Shown here: piece after piece, positions 1-7,554 of the stretch
Layout of the letters: the number at the start of each line of letters is the position of its first letter
Position numbering within the stretch: the first letter of the stretch is position 1
Assembly (NCBI GenBank): GCA_963926405.1
Contig: CAWUXI010000017.1
Span: 1 to 12,998 of the forward strand
Direction of reading: 5' to 3'
Length of the DNA stretch: 12,998 bases
From: CALSMU01 sp963926405
Lineage (GTDB): Bacteria; Bacteroidota; Bacteroidia; Flavobacteriales_D; Parvicellaceae
The notes under the pieces: generated by a model
What the model was told of the DNA's origin: nothing
Database searches by the model: none
What the model saw: only the letters and a program-made list of their open reading frames with translations
Translations under genes and position numbers: made by a program

Positions 1-2
1 AT

Positions 3-647
3 GAACTTTCAGAAAGAGGAAAAGAACTTTGGACAAAAAAAACACGTTTCTTGCAAGAAAGAGAAGACAAAACTCCTGATGAAATTTATGAGAAAGCAGG
101 AATTTATTCTGAATTTGCCAAAGTAGCTTGTATTAGCGTTGGTATGTTGATTCAAAAAGACGGTGAAACACAAATCAGGTTAAAATCTTTCGCTGGAGAA
201 GATGAAAAAAAAGTATTACAAGAGTTTAATGATTTATTAAATGCTCATTACAACCATGATTCCTACTCTTTATGTGCGCATAATGGAAAAGAGTTTGATT
301 TCCCTTTTTTGGGTAGACGCATGTTAATTAACGGATTAAAACTCCCAAAACTACTAAACATCGCAGGCAAAAAACCTTGGGAAATAAATCATCTTGACAC
401 CATGGAACTATGGAAGTTCGGTGACTATAAGCATTATACGTCCCTGGAGCTATTAACTTATATCTTTGACATTCCTACGCCAAAAGATGATATTGACGGA
501 AGCCAAGTTGCTTCTGTTTTCTATGAAGAAAAAGATATTGATAGGATTATAACCTATTGTGAAAAAGATGTAATTGCGACTATTCAGTTAGTTCAAAGAT
601 ACAGGGGTGAAGAATTGATTCACGCGGACTTTATTATAAGTACCTAG
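3..647 (+). CDS. PolB-type 3'-5' exonuclease, 5'-truncated by window edge
   Basis: This is a predicted DnaQ-like (DEDD) 3'-5' exonuclease of the family related to the exonuclease domain of DNA polymerase B (DNA_pol_B_exo2 type). The frame is open from base 3, so the gene begins left of the window; 214 residues are visible. A TTG at 51 could look like a start, but the 16 codons before it (including ELWTKK) match what normally precedes the conserved AGIYSEF...CISVG stretch, so it is internal. Two nuclease motifs are visible: ExoII as HNGKEFDFPFL (visible N94, D99) and ExoIII as YCEKDV (Y185, D189). The ExoI D-x-E motif would lie upstream, outside the window. It probably acts in DNA repair or proofreading in the cytoplasm; the substrate is unknown. 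It converges on rnr with a 14 bp gap. The family call is strong, the specific role is inferred. Confidence 0.88.
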   Translation, partial: ELSERGKELWTKKTRFLQEREDKTPDEIYEKAGIYSEFAKVACISVGMLIQKDGETQIRLKSFAGEDEKKVLQEFNDLLNAHYNHDSYSLCAHNGKEFDFPFLGRRMLINGLKLPKLLNIAGKKPWEINHLDTMELWKFGDYKHYTSLELLTYIFDIPTPKDDIDGSQVASVFYEEKDIDRIITYCEKDVIATIQLVQRYRGEELIHADFIIST

Positions 648-661
648 ACTTCCTGCTAGAA

Positions 662-2800
662 CTATTTAGCTAACTCCAAATCTATTTGCTTTTTAAATAT
701 ATCTGTATTCTTTACAACTACATTAATTGCTTGTCCGAGATGAAAAGACTCTCCTGTTTGGTAAGACTCTAATCGTTTCGTTTTATCGTTTAAAGAAAAG
801 TTGCCTTGTAAGGTAGAAACATGGATTAACCCTTCACATTTCGTTTCGTTTAATTCGACAAATAATCCGAAATCTGTTACCCCGGTAATTTTTCCGGCAA
901 ATGATTGACCAATTTTATCACTCATGAATTTGACTTGCATGTACTTAGTTGAAGATCTCTCAGCACTCGCAGCTTCTTTTTCTGTTGCTGAAATATGCTT
1001 ACACTGTGCATCTAATTCTTTACTTCCGTGATAAGTTCTATTATTTAGTTTTTCGAATAAAACGCGATGGACTAATAAATCTGCATACCTTCTAATTGGA
1101 GATGTAAAGTGTGAATAATAATCAAACGATAAACCGTAATGACCAATGTTATCTGTTTCATAAATTGCTTTCGACATAGAACGGATAACCATTGGTCCAA
1201 TGATATGTAATTCGTCTTTTTCTTTAGCTTCTTCCATTACTTTGTTTAAAGCAAATGAAATTGGCTTATCCTTTACATGTTGGATTTTATATCCAAATTG
1301 ATCTAGAAAGATCTTTAAATCTGCAATTTTTTCTTCATTTGGTTCATCATGCGTTCTATACAAAAATGGAATAACTAACTTATTCGGCTCAGGTTTCCCA
1401 ATAAAAGTTGCAACTCTTCTATTTGCTAAAAGCATAAATTCTTCTATCAGTTTATTCGCGTCTTTAGACTCTTTCAAAATAATCCCTAAAGGATTACCTG
1501 CTTCATCTAGCTTAAATCTGACTTCTTGACTTTCTATTTCCAAAGCTCCGGTAATCATTCTTTTCTTGCGCAGAACCTTGGCATATTTATCCATGGTAAG
1601 AATAACTTCTCCGAAATATTCGTCCTGAACTTTTCCCTCAATAATAGCTTGTGCGTCTTCGTAGGCAAATCTTTTATCCGAATAAATTATAGTCTTCCCA
1701 AACCATTCATTTACGACTTTCGCCTCCTTGTTTAATTCGAATACGGCAGAAAATGTCAATTTAGTTTCTTCTGGTCTAAGAGAGCACAATTGATTTGATA
1801 ATATTTCAGGAAGCATAGGTATTACTCTGTCCACCAAGTAAACTGAATTCCCTCTACTATAAGCTTCTTTGTCTAATTCAGTATTTGGTTGTACATAATG
1901 AGAAACATCTGCAATATGAACTCCAATTTCAATATTTCCGTTATTTAATTCTTTATAAGAAAGAGCATCATCAAAATCTTTTGCATCATGGGGATCAATT
2001 GTAAAGGTCAGAACATCTCTAAAGTCCCTTCTGCTTTTTGCTTCAATTTTATAATCTGCTTCTTTAATCTTTTCGGATTCTGCCGTTACTTCATTCGGGA
2101 ATTTAAATGGAAAACCAAATTCCGCTAGAATAGAATGCATCTCAACATCCATGGTTCCTGGCGCTCCAAGTATTTCCACTACCGCACCAAATGGGCTTTT
2201 AACACGCTGCGGCCAAGTAAGAAACTTGACAATTACTTTTTCTCCATTTTTAGCTCCTTTTAAATGTCCTCTTTCAATAAAAAAGTCTACTGGCATTTTA
2301 CTGTCATCAGGTCGAACAAAAACAGCATTATCACTTATGTCAATTGTTCCGACAAATTCATGCTTTGCTCTTTCTAAAACTTTTACAACTTCTCCTTCTA
2401 TTTTTGATCCGTGTTTCTTCAATTGCACTTGAACCATGTCATTGTTAAATGCTTGCCCCGTATTTCGTTGATGAATATAAACATCCTCTTCTAATTGTTC
2501 AGAAATAACATAAGCTGCGCCTCTTTGTGTAAAGCTAATTTTCCCTACAATTTCTTGACTGGAGGATGACTTAATCCCTTTGTATTGTCCTCTCCCTTTT
2601 GCTTCTATCATTTCATTAAACTCTAGGTCATAGAGCACTTCGTTTATCAATTTTCTTTGCGATAAGTCGTTTATATTCAATTTTGCTGAAATCTGCTTAT
2701 AGTTATATAACGTAGCGGGATTCTCGCTAAATAAATTTAGTATTTTTTGGGTTAGATCCTTTTTGAATCTAAATCCCGATTTGTTCTTTTTTTTTGGCAT
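662..2800 (-). CDS. rnr: Ribonuclease R
   Basis: Processive 3'-5' exoribonuclease of the RNase II/R (RNB) family, degrading structured RNA and taking part in mRNA turnover and stable-RNA quality control in the cytoplasm. The protein is 712 aa from the ATG at 2800. Domains in order: N-terminal winged helix (about 15-75), two cold-shock/OB domains (about 82-145 and 148-215), the RNB catalytic domain (about 255-585), and a C-terminal S1 domain (about 632-710). The metal site reads DPHDAKDFDDA (269-279, with D269, D275, D277 and D278), and the second family signature TSPIRRYADLLVHR is at 566-579. The winged helix and tandem cold-shock domains favour RNase R over RNase II. The lysine-rich tail of E. 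coli RNase R is absent; basic residues sit at the N-terminus (MPKKKNK). A TTG at 2845 would add 15 unconvincing residues. No Shine-Dalgarno is seen. Confidence 0.97.
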   Translation of the reverse strand: MPKKKNKSGFRFKKDLTQKILNLFSENPATLYNYKQISAKLNINDLSQRKLINEVLYDLEFNEMIEAKGRGQYKGIKSSSSQEIVGKISFTQRGAAYVISEQLEEDVYIHQRNTGQAFNNDMVQVQLKKHGSKIEGEVVKVLERAKHEFVGTIDISDNAVFVRPDDSKMPVDFFIERGHLKGAKNGEKVIVKFLTWPQRVKSPFGAVVEILGAPGTMDVEMHSILAEFGFPFKFPNEVTAESEKIKEADYKIEAKSRRDFRDVLTFTIDPHDAKDFDDALSYKELNNGNIEIGVHIADVSHYVQPNTELDKEAYSRGNSVYLVDRVIPMLPEILSNQLCSLRPEETKLTFSAVFELNKEAKVVNEWFGKTIIYSDKRFAYEDAQAIIEGKVQDEYFGEVILTMDKYAKVLRKKRMITGALEIESQEVRFKLDEAGNPLGIILKESKDANKLIEEFMLLANRRVATFIGKPEPNKLVIPFLYRTHDEPNEEKIADLKIFLDQFGYKIQHVKDKPISFALNKVMEEAKEKDELHIIGPMVIRSMSKAIYETDNIGHYGLSFDYYSHFTSPIRRYADLLVHRVLFEKLNNRTYHGSKELDAQCKHISATEKEAASAERSSTKYMQVKFMSDKIGQSFAGKITGVTDFGLFVELNETKCEGLIHVSTLQGNFSLNDKTKRLESYQTGESFHLGQAINVVVKNTDIFKKQIDLELAK

Positions 2801-2865
2801 TTGAATGTTTCGTCTATTAATTAAGACTGATTGTTTATAAAGCAATTACGACAATAATTGAATTG

Positions 2866-2885
2866 GGTAATCGAAATTGATTACC
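2866..2885. promoter_or_regulatory. Inverted repeat upstream of rnr
   Basis: A perfect 7 bp inverted repeat, GGTAATC and GATTACC, with a 6 nt spacer, lies about 65 bp upstream of the rnr start in the divergent region. It extends by two more base pairs if one G bulges. It is not followed by a T-run on either strand, so it does not look like an intrinsic terminator; an operator or a 5'-UTR hairpin of rnr is possible. Function is inferred only. Confidence 0.35.
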
Positions 2886-2891
2886 AAAAAT

Positions 2892-2909
2892 TACACATTA
2901 TAACGTGTA
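2892..2909. promoter_or_regulatory. Short dyad TACAC/GTGTA in divergent region
   Basis: A 5 bp inverted repeat (TACAC, 8 nt spacer, GTGTA) sits seven bases from the previous dyad. It could be a weak protein-binding site, but a dyad this short can arise by chance in AT-rich DNA. Confidence 0.2.
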
Positions 2910-2966
2910 TAAGTTTTAAAAAAATGGAGTAATTGCTGATTAATTTATATGAAATTCGACTTTAAT

Positions 2967-2985
2967 TTAACCTTCGAACGGTTAA
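2967..2985. promoter_or_regulatory. Inverted repeat TTAACC/GGTTAA upstream of the SprB-like gene
   Basis: A perfect 6 bp inverted repeat with a 7 nt spacer that contains the palindrome TTCGAA. It lies about 65 bp upstream of the ATG of the secreted SprB-repeat protein, a suitable distance for a regulator site. Nothing else in the sequence identifies a binding factor. Confidence 0.3.
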
Positions 2986-3051
2986 TTACGTCATTATTAA
3001 AGAACAAACTTAGGCAATTCTTGTATAATTGTGGCTATATATAGTAAAAAC

Positions 3052-4827
3052 ATGACAAAACGTTTGTTGTTTCACATATTTTTTACAGCAGCAATAACGC
3101 TAATTAATGGGGCTGCTTCAGCGCAATGTACCTTAACTGTAACAGATATAGTGGAATCTACTGCCATTTCTTGTAATGGGTCTTGTGAAGGTGAATTAGT
3201 AGTCTCTTTTTCAGGAGAGGCGGGCACCGCTTCTTTTCAGTGGTTTGATGCAAGTAATGTAGACTTAGGAATTAATAGTGATACGGCAACTTCCCTTTGT
3301 GCTGGGACATATACTGTTTTTATTACCGACAATAGTAATTGTACTGCAGATACGATAATTACATTATCAGAGCCGGCAGTAATTACTTCAACTATTACTC
3401 GAGTTAATACCCTTTGCGGAACCTTCGCTGGTGAATTAAGTATTGCTGGAGGCGGGGGTTGTGGGGGGCCATATACTTATTTTCTTGACGGCATGCAATT
3501 ATTAGGGTCGGATTCGGTTGGGCTAGCTGTTGGGTTTTACACAATTACTGTGCAAGATAATTGTGGATGTTCGCAAGAATTCACAGAGTATGTAAGTTCA
3601 ACGAATGGGCCTTCGTTTACTACTAGTTTTGTAAACCCTCCCTGCAACGGAGCTCCTAATGGAACAATAACCATTATAAATCCAATAGGAATTGCGCCAA
3701 TAACGCAAAGTATTGATGGCGGGGGATCTTTTTCAGCGAATTTAGTTTACAACAACTTACCTCCAAATGGGTATCCAATCATTGTACAAGACGGAACTGG
3801 TTGTCAAGCATTAGCTTATATTAATTTGACTGAACCAGATGTAATCTCAGTTGCGCCCATTTTAATTAACGAGACATGTGTCTTAAATAATGGCTCCATT
3901 GACTTCCAAAGTTTTGGAGGAACAGGGTCTTATGCTTACAGCATTGATAATGGAGCTAGTTTCCAAGCCGGATCCTTGTTTAGCGGATTAACTGGAGGGA
4001 TTTATGTCTATGCTATTGAAGATGATAATGCTTGCCAAATTTTTGGACAGGTTGCACTATTTAGTGAAGCAGGTCCAACCATTACGAATTCAAGTTTTTT
4101 AAATCCTGTTTGTTCTAACAATTGTAATGGAACTATTTCTATTGCTGCATTTGGCAATTCCCCTATTAGCTATTCTATAGATGGTGGTGCAACGAGTCAA
4201 GTTACTGGTGAATTCATAGATTTATGTAGTGGAAATTACACAATTGACATTACCAATATGGAGGGATGTCTAACTTCTCAGAACCTCGTTTTAACTGCTC
4301 CTGAACCTCCAATAGCTGGGTTTACAGTAACTGATACTGCTGGACCAGCACCCTTAAATGTAACATTTACAAACACAAGCGTTGGAGCAACATCTTATTT
4401 TTGGGATTTTGGAAGTTCGTCTGCTACTAGCCTAGTAATGGATGAAATGTTCGAATATACAACAGAAGGTTTTTATACGGTGACGATGGTAGCGTCCGAA
4501 CTTTTATGCACAGACACTGCTTATCAAGTTATCAGCATAACAGGAACTCCGGACATAACAATGCCAAATGTGTTTACCCCTAATAATGACGGCATAAACG
4601 ATGTATTTAGGCCCATAGCCTTCGGAGCGAGTGAAATTATAGGAAAAATATATAACCGTTGGGGAGAGTTAATCTATGAGTGGCAAGGAATTAATGGTTA
4701 TTGGGATGGATACACCCGCCCTTCAGGTCAATTAGCGCCTGCCGGGACTTACTTCTATTTTGTTACAGCTTTAGATGTTGCAGATGTGCTTTATGAGTTA
4801 ACCGGAACTGTTCAGTTAATGAGATAA
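3052..4827 (+). CDS. Secreted SprB-repeat/PKD protein with T9SS type B sorting domain
   Basis: Predicted cell-surface or secreted protein of 591 aa. Residues 1-24 form a signal peptide (MTKRLLF, hydrophobic core, then AASA before Q25). About five degenerate SprB-like modules of 75-80 aa follow (about 28-110, 112-190, 192-272, 273-350, 351-427). They are recognisable by CNG near the start, YSIDxG in the middle and GxYxxxIxDxxxC near the end. A PKD domain spans about 430-508, with FWDFG at 460-464. The C-terminal gliding-motility-associated (CHU_C) domain covers about 511-591 (MPNVFTPNNDGINDVF, IYNRWGELIYEW, PAGTYFYF). CHU_C domains direct export by the type IX secretion system, so surface anchoring or release is expected; adhesion is the usual role of such modules but is inferred here. 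The GTG at 3031 would place seven residues ahead of the signal peptide, so ATG 3052 is preferred. Confidence 0.92.
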   Translation: MTKRLLFHIFFTAAITLINGAASAQCTLTVTDIVESTAISCNGSCEGELVVSFSGEAGTASFQWFDASNVDLGINSDTATSLCAGTYTVFITDNSNCTADTIITLSEPAVITSTITRVNTLCGTFAGELSIAGGGGCGGPYTYFLDGMQLLGSDSVGLAVGFYTITVQDNCGCSQEFTEYVSSTNGPSFTTSFVNPPCNGAPNGTITIINPIGIAPITQSIDGGGSFSANLVYNNLPPNGYPIIVQDGTGCQALAYINLTEPDVISVAPILINETCVLNNGSIDFQSFGGTGSYAYSIDNGASFQAGSLFSGLTGGIYVYAIEDDNACQIFGQVALFSEAGPTITNSSFLNPVCSNNCNGTISIAAFGNSPISYSIDGGATSQVTGEFIDLCSGNYTIDITNMEGCLTSQNLVLTAPEPPIAGFTVTDTAGPAPLNVTFTNTSVGATSYFWDFGSSSATSLVMDEMFEYTTEGFYTVTMVASELLCTDTAYQVISITGTPDITMPNVFTPNNDGINDVFRPIAFGASEIIGKIYNRWGELIYEWQGINGYWDGYTRPSGQLAPAGTYFYFVTALDVADVLYELTGTVQLMR

Positions 4828-4830
4828 GGT

Positions 4831-6636
4831 TTAGTTTTTCTTAAAAGACTTAAAAATCATTTCTGCTTTTGCTTTTCCAATCACTTTCTCTATCTCTTCT
4901 AAAGAAGACGCTTTAATTCGTTTAACAGATTTGAATTGTTTGATGAGTGCCAATTGTGTTTTTGGTCCTATCCCCTTAATCTGATTCAACTCTGACTGAC
5001 TTAAAGTAGCTTTTCTTCTTTTTCCTCGGTGATGTGTAATTCCAAATCGATGTGCTTCGTTTCTCAAATACTGAATTACTTTTAACGATTCGGATCGTTT
5101 ATCTAAATAAATGGGAAGGGAATCGCCTGGAAAATAGATTTCCTCCAAACGTTTAGCAATCCCAATAACTGCCACCTTACCTCTAAGCCCTAAAACTTCT
5201 AAACTTTTCACGGCTGAACTTAATTGCCCTTTTCCTCCGTCAATAACAATTAGCTGCGGAAGTGGTTCGTTTTCATCTAGGAGTCTTTTATATCGTCTAT
5301 AAACAACCTCTTCCATAGAAGCAAAATCATCAGGACCTACAACTGTTTTAATATTAAAATGACGGTAATCTTTTTTAGAAGGCTTAGCATCTTTAAACAC
5401 TACGCAAGCAGCAACAGGAAAGGCTCCTTGGATATTTGAATTGTCAAAACATTCGATGTGTGTTGGTAATTCTAACAAGCGTAAATCTTTACGAATTGTA
5501 TCCATAATTCTTTTCGAGTGCTTATCCGGATCTGTATTTTTAATTTGTTTCTGGCGTTCTATTTTGGAATGTTCCGCATTGCGGAATGACAAATCAAGAA
5601 GTCCTTTCTTATCGCCTTTTTGAGGCACAATAAATTGGGTGTTTTCAAATACCAAATCTAGCTTTTGCTGAAGTAATATTTCTTTTGCTACACTAGGAAA
5701 TCGCTCACGAATTTCAACAATTGCAAATTCTAATAATTGCTTATCTGATTCGTTTAAACGTTTTTTCAACTCTAATGTATGACTCTGAATAATTGCTCCA
5801 TTCATCACCTTTAAAAAATTGACATAGGCTGTATTAATATCTGAATCAATAGCAAAAACATCAACATTGTTAATTGTTGCACTAACCACCATTGATTTCG
5901 ATTGATATTTCTCGACCAATGCTAAACGTTCTTTAATGTCTTGCGCTTTTTCAAAGTCATATTTTACAGAAGCGTTTTTCATCTTATTCCGCAACTGTTC
6001 AATAACAGATTTAATATTTCCTTTCAGAATTTTCCGAACATCTCTCAAACGATGATCATATTCCTTGACTGAAATCTCTCCTTGGCAACAGCCTTTGCAA
6101 TTTCCAATGTAATATTCTACTGAAGTTTGAAACTGTTTGTCCCCAATATTCTCTTTGGTAAGCTTATGCGTGCAATTTCTTATTTCAAAACTTTGCTTAA
6201 ACAGGTCCATCAAAGTTTTAATCATCTTAACAGAGTGAAAAGGTCCATAATACTCATCTCCGTTCTTCTCTAATTGACGCGTATAAAAAACCCTTGAAAA
6301 TGGCTCTTTTCGAATACAAATCCAAGGGTACGTTTTATCATCTTTGAGCATGATATTGTACTTGGGCTGGTATTTTTTTATGAGCGTATTTTCCAAAAGT
6401 AAAGCGTCCATTTCGGTATTAACCTTAATGGTTTTAATGTCTACAATTTTTCCAACTAAAACTTTTGTTTTAGTATTTTCATATTTAACTTTATTAAAAT
6501 AAGAGGAGACTCTATTCTTAAGGTTTTTTGCTTTTCCTACATAAATAATAACATTGTTTTTATCAAAGTATTGATAAACCCCAGGAGAGTTAGGTAAAGA
6601 TGAAATAATTTGAGTTATGTGTTCACTTTTTTGCAG
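4831..6636 (-). CDS. uvrC: Excinuclease ABC subunit C (non-ATG start)
   Basis: Nuclease subunit of UvrABC nucleotide excision repair, which cuts damaged DNA on both sides of the lesion. Taking CTG 6636 as start gives 601 aa, normal for the family. The N-terminal GIY-YIG domain (about 10-95) shows PGVYQYF, IYVGKAKNLKNR (R42), E82 and N94; E82 to N94 has the same spacing as the metal Glu and Asn in T. maritima UvrC. The UVR motif KYDFEKAQDIKERL is at 225-238. The RNase H-like domain carries the triad D398 (CFDNSNIQG), D466 (DGGKGQL) and H529 (NEAHRFG). Helix-hairpin-helix repeats occupy about 551-600. The first ATG (6411) is residue 76 and would remove most of the GIY-YIG domain. No ATG, GTG or TTG lies between 6411 and the in-frame TAA at 6646-6648; CTG 6636 or ATT 6645 remain. 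Identity is very sure, the exact start is not. Confidence 0.95.
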   Translation of the reverse strand: MQKSEHITQIISSLPNSPGVYQYFDKNNVIIYVGKAKNLKNRVSSYFNKVKYENTKTKVLVGKIVDIKTIKVNTEMDALLLENTLIKKYQPKYNIMLKDDKTYPWICIRKEPFSRVFYTRQLEKNGDEYYGPFHSVKMIKTLMDLFKQSFEIRNCTHKLTKENIGDKQFQTSVEYYIGNCKGCCQGEISVKEYDHRLRDVRKILKGNIKSVIEQLRNKMKNASVKYDFEKAQDIKERLALVEKYQSKSMVVSATINNVDVFAIDSDINTAYVNFLKVMNGAIIQSHTLELKKRLNESDKQLLEFAIVEIRERFPSVAKEILLQQKLDLVFENTQFIVPQKGDKKGLLDLSFRNAEHSKIERQKQIKNTDPDKHSKRIMDTIRKDLRLLELPTHIECFDNSNIQGAFPVAACVVFKDAKPSKKDYRHFNIKTVVGPDDFASMEEVVYRRYKRLLDENEPLPQLIVIDGGKGQLSSAVKSLEVLGLRGKVAVIGIAKRLEEIYFPGDSLPIYLDKRSESLKVIQYLRNEAHRFGITHHRGKRRKATLSQSELNQIKGIGPKTQLALIKQFKSVKRIKASSLEEIEKVIGKAKAEMIFKSFKKN

Positions 6637-6648
6637 ATGACAAATTTA
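6634..6648 (-). other. mmcQ stop / uvrC start junction
   Basis: On the minus strand the mmcQ TAA (6648-6646) is followed in the same frame by nine bases and then CTG (6636-6634), the best candidate start of uvrC. Starting there gives MQKSEHITQ, a normal lead-in before SLPNSPGVYQ. No Shine-Dalgarno is evident, so translation re-initiation or coupling from mmcQ is plausible. The six-A run just after the CTG is also a place where a one-base sequencing error could hide a normal start in another frame. Confidence 0.5.
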
Positions 6649-6993
6649 ACCTATTTCCGTTTGTTTTTTCTTTGGCATAGTAGAAACCACTATATAGTAA
6701 GAATCTTTTATCCACTCTTTAATTAACTTATCAGAAATACTTCCATCAACAGATATAGTGTTCCAATGGCGTTTATTCATCTGAAATGCAGGAGTAACAC
6801 CAAAATATTCTTCTCGTAATTCAATTGCTTTTTCTGGATTACATTTCACATTTACTCCATTATAAGATCTAATATCAGTAAGAGAAAATATTTTATCCAA
6901 GACTTTGAATACCAGCACCGTATCATTAAATGGAAAACTTTCTGATGTAGATCTAAATGATAGGCAATAATCTCGATATTCCTCTGTATTCAT
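6646..6993 (-). CDS. MmcQ/YjbR family DNA-binding-like protein
   Basis: A small cytoplasmic protein of 115 aa belonging to the YjbR/MmcQ (DUF419) family, which has a CyaY-like fold; some members are annotated as double wing DNA-binding proteins, but the biological role is not settled. Family features visible are FPF at 20-22, the VKCNPEKAIELREEY segment (49-63), PAFQMNKRHWNTI (68-80) and the C-terminal IKDSYYIVVS (95-104). Length is typical and the ATG start at 6993 is clear. It starts 11 bp after the lrp stop and ends nine bases before the proposed uvrC CTG, in the same reading frame as uvrC, so an lrp-mmcQ-uvrC transcript is likely. Whether it works with either neighbour cannot be told from sequence. 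Confidence 0.9.
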   Translation of the reverse strand: MNTEEYRDYCLSFRSTSESFPFNDTVLVFKVLDKIFSLTDIRSYNGVNVKCNPEKAIELREEYFGVTPAFQMNKRHWNTISVDGSISDKLIKEWIKDSYYIVVSTMPKKKQTEIG

Positions 6994-7004
6994 TTAGAAA
7001 ATAA

Positions 7005-7472
7005 TTACTGGTAATCTAAAGGTAGAATGAAAGACTTCTTTTTTTGGCTTAACACGACTAATGTTTGCATCTGTCCTATTTCTTCGATTAAACTTAATTT
7101 TTCTGAAATTAAATGATCGAATGCCGGTATATCTTTTACAATAATTTTAAGCTGATAATCGAAATCACCTGTTAATTGATAGCACTCAACTATCTCATCT
7201 ATACTCTCAATTTGATCAATAAAATTAGAAATAGCATTCTTCACTTGTCTTGTTAACGACACTTGAATTAACGCTGTAAAACCTAACCCTAGCAAAGGAG
7301 CATTTACTGCGGCATGATAGCTCTGAATATAATCCCCTTTTTCCAACTTTTGCACTCTTCCTAGCGTAGGAGCGGGAGACAACCCAATCTGCTTACTTAA
7401 CTCAACATTTGTAATTTTACTGTTCTTTTGGAGTTCTTTTAGGATCTTAAGGTCAGTTGCGTCCAATTTCAT
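7005..7472 (-). CDS. Lrp/AsnC family transcriptional regulator
   Basis: A 155 aa feast/famine regulator. The N-terminal winged helix-turn-helix (about 1-60) shows LDATDLKILKELQKNSKIT, ELSKQIGLSPAPTLGRVQKL and the wing. The C-terminal ligand-binding/oligomerisation (RAM, AsnC_trans_reg) domain spans about 63-145 and has the typical GDFDYQLKI at 102-110. Such proteins form dimers to octamers and respond to amino acids or related small molecules; the effector here is unknown. The gene opens the probable lrp-mmcQ-uvrC operon. Its own upstream region has three CTAAT-type boxes (7493-7521), which fits the frequent autoregulation of this family. The cyclase gene just upstream on the same strand could be another target, but that is only an inference from position. 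Confidence 0.95.
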   Translation of the reverse strand: MKLDATDLKILKELQKNSKITNVELSKQIGLSPAPTLGRVQKLEKGDYIQSYHAAVNAPLLGLGFTALIQVSLTRQVKNAISNFIDQIESIDEIVECYQLTGDFDYQLKIIVKDIPAFDHLISEKLSLIEEIGQMQTLVVLSQKKKSFILPLDYQ

Positions 7473-7492
7473 ACTATAAGTTTTGCTTTCGA

Positions 7493-7521
7493 ATTAGATA
7501 AATGACTAATCTCCAACTAAT
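7493..7521. promoter_or_regulatory. Candidate Lrp operator: three ATTAG/CTAAT boxes
   Basis: ATTAG (7493-7497) is followed by CTAAT (7506-7510), giving a 5 bp dyad with 8 nt spacer. A second CTAAT (7517-7521) repeats the longer ACTAAT box exactly 11 bp on, one helical turn. The array is 21-49 bp upstream of the lrp ATG. Lrp-family proteins often bind phased, degenerate AT-rich boxes in their own promoters. The AT-rich background makes chance occurrence possible. Confidence 0.35.
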
Positions 7522-7554
7522 ATACTGAAATTATTTAATTTACAGAATTATATT

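Noticed and set aside
2151..2432. Plus-strand ORF of 93 codons opposite rnr
   Set aside because: It lies wholly within the RNase R gene on the other strand and resembles no protein family; the same holds for the other short antisense ORFs (1526-1735, 5441-5623, 9248-9436, 10604-10804, 11509-11733, 11763-11972, 12301-12486).
2801..2845. TTG start of rnr adding 15 residues
   Set aside because: The ATG at 2800 gives the basic MPKKKNK N-terminus common in this family; the extension shows no conserved features.
3024..3031. TATAATTG as a -7 promoter box for the SprB-like gene
   Set aside because: One mismatch to TAnnTTTG and no TTG/TTTG at the right distance upstream; too weak to list.
3031..3051. 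GTG start of the SprB-like gene
   Set aside because: It would put seven residues ahead of a clean signal peptide that begins at ATG 3052.
4831..6411. uvrC starting at ATG 6411 (526 aa)
   Set aside because: The upstream in-frame codons encode the conserved GIY-YIG domain, so this ATG is internal (residue 76).
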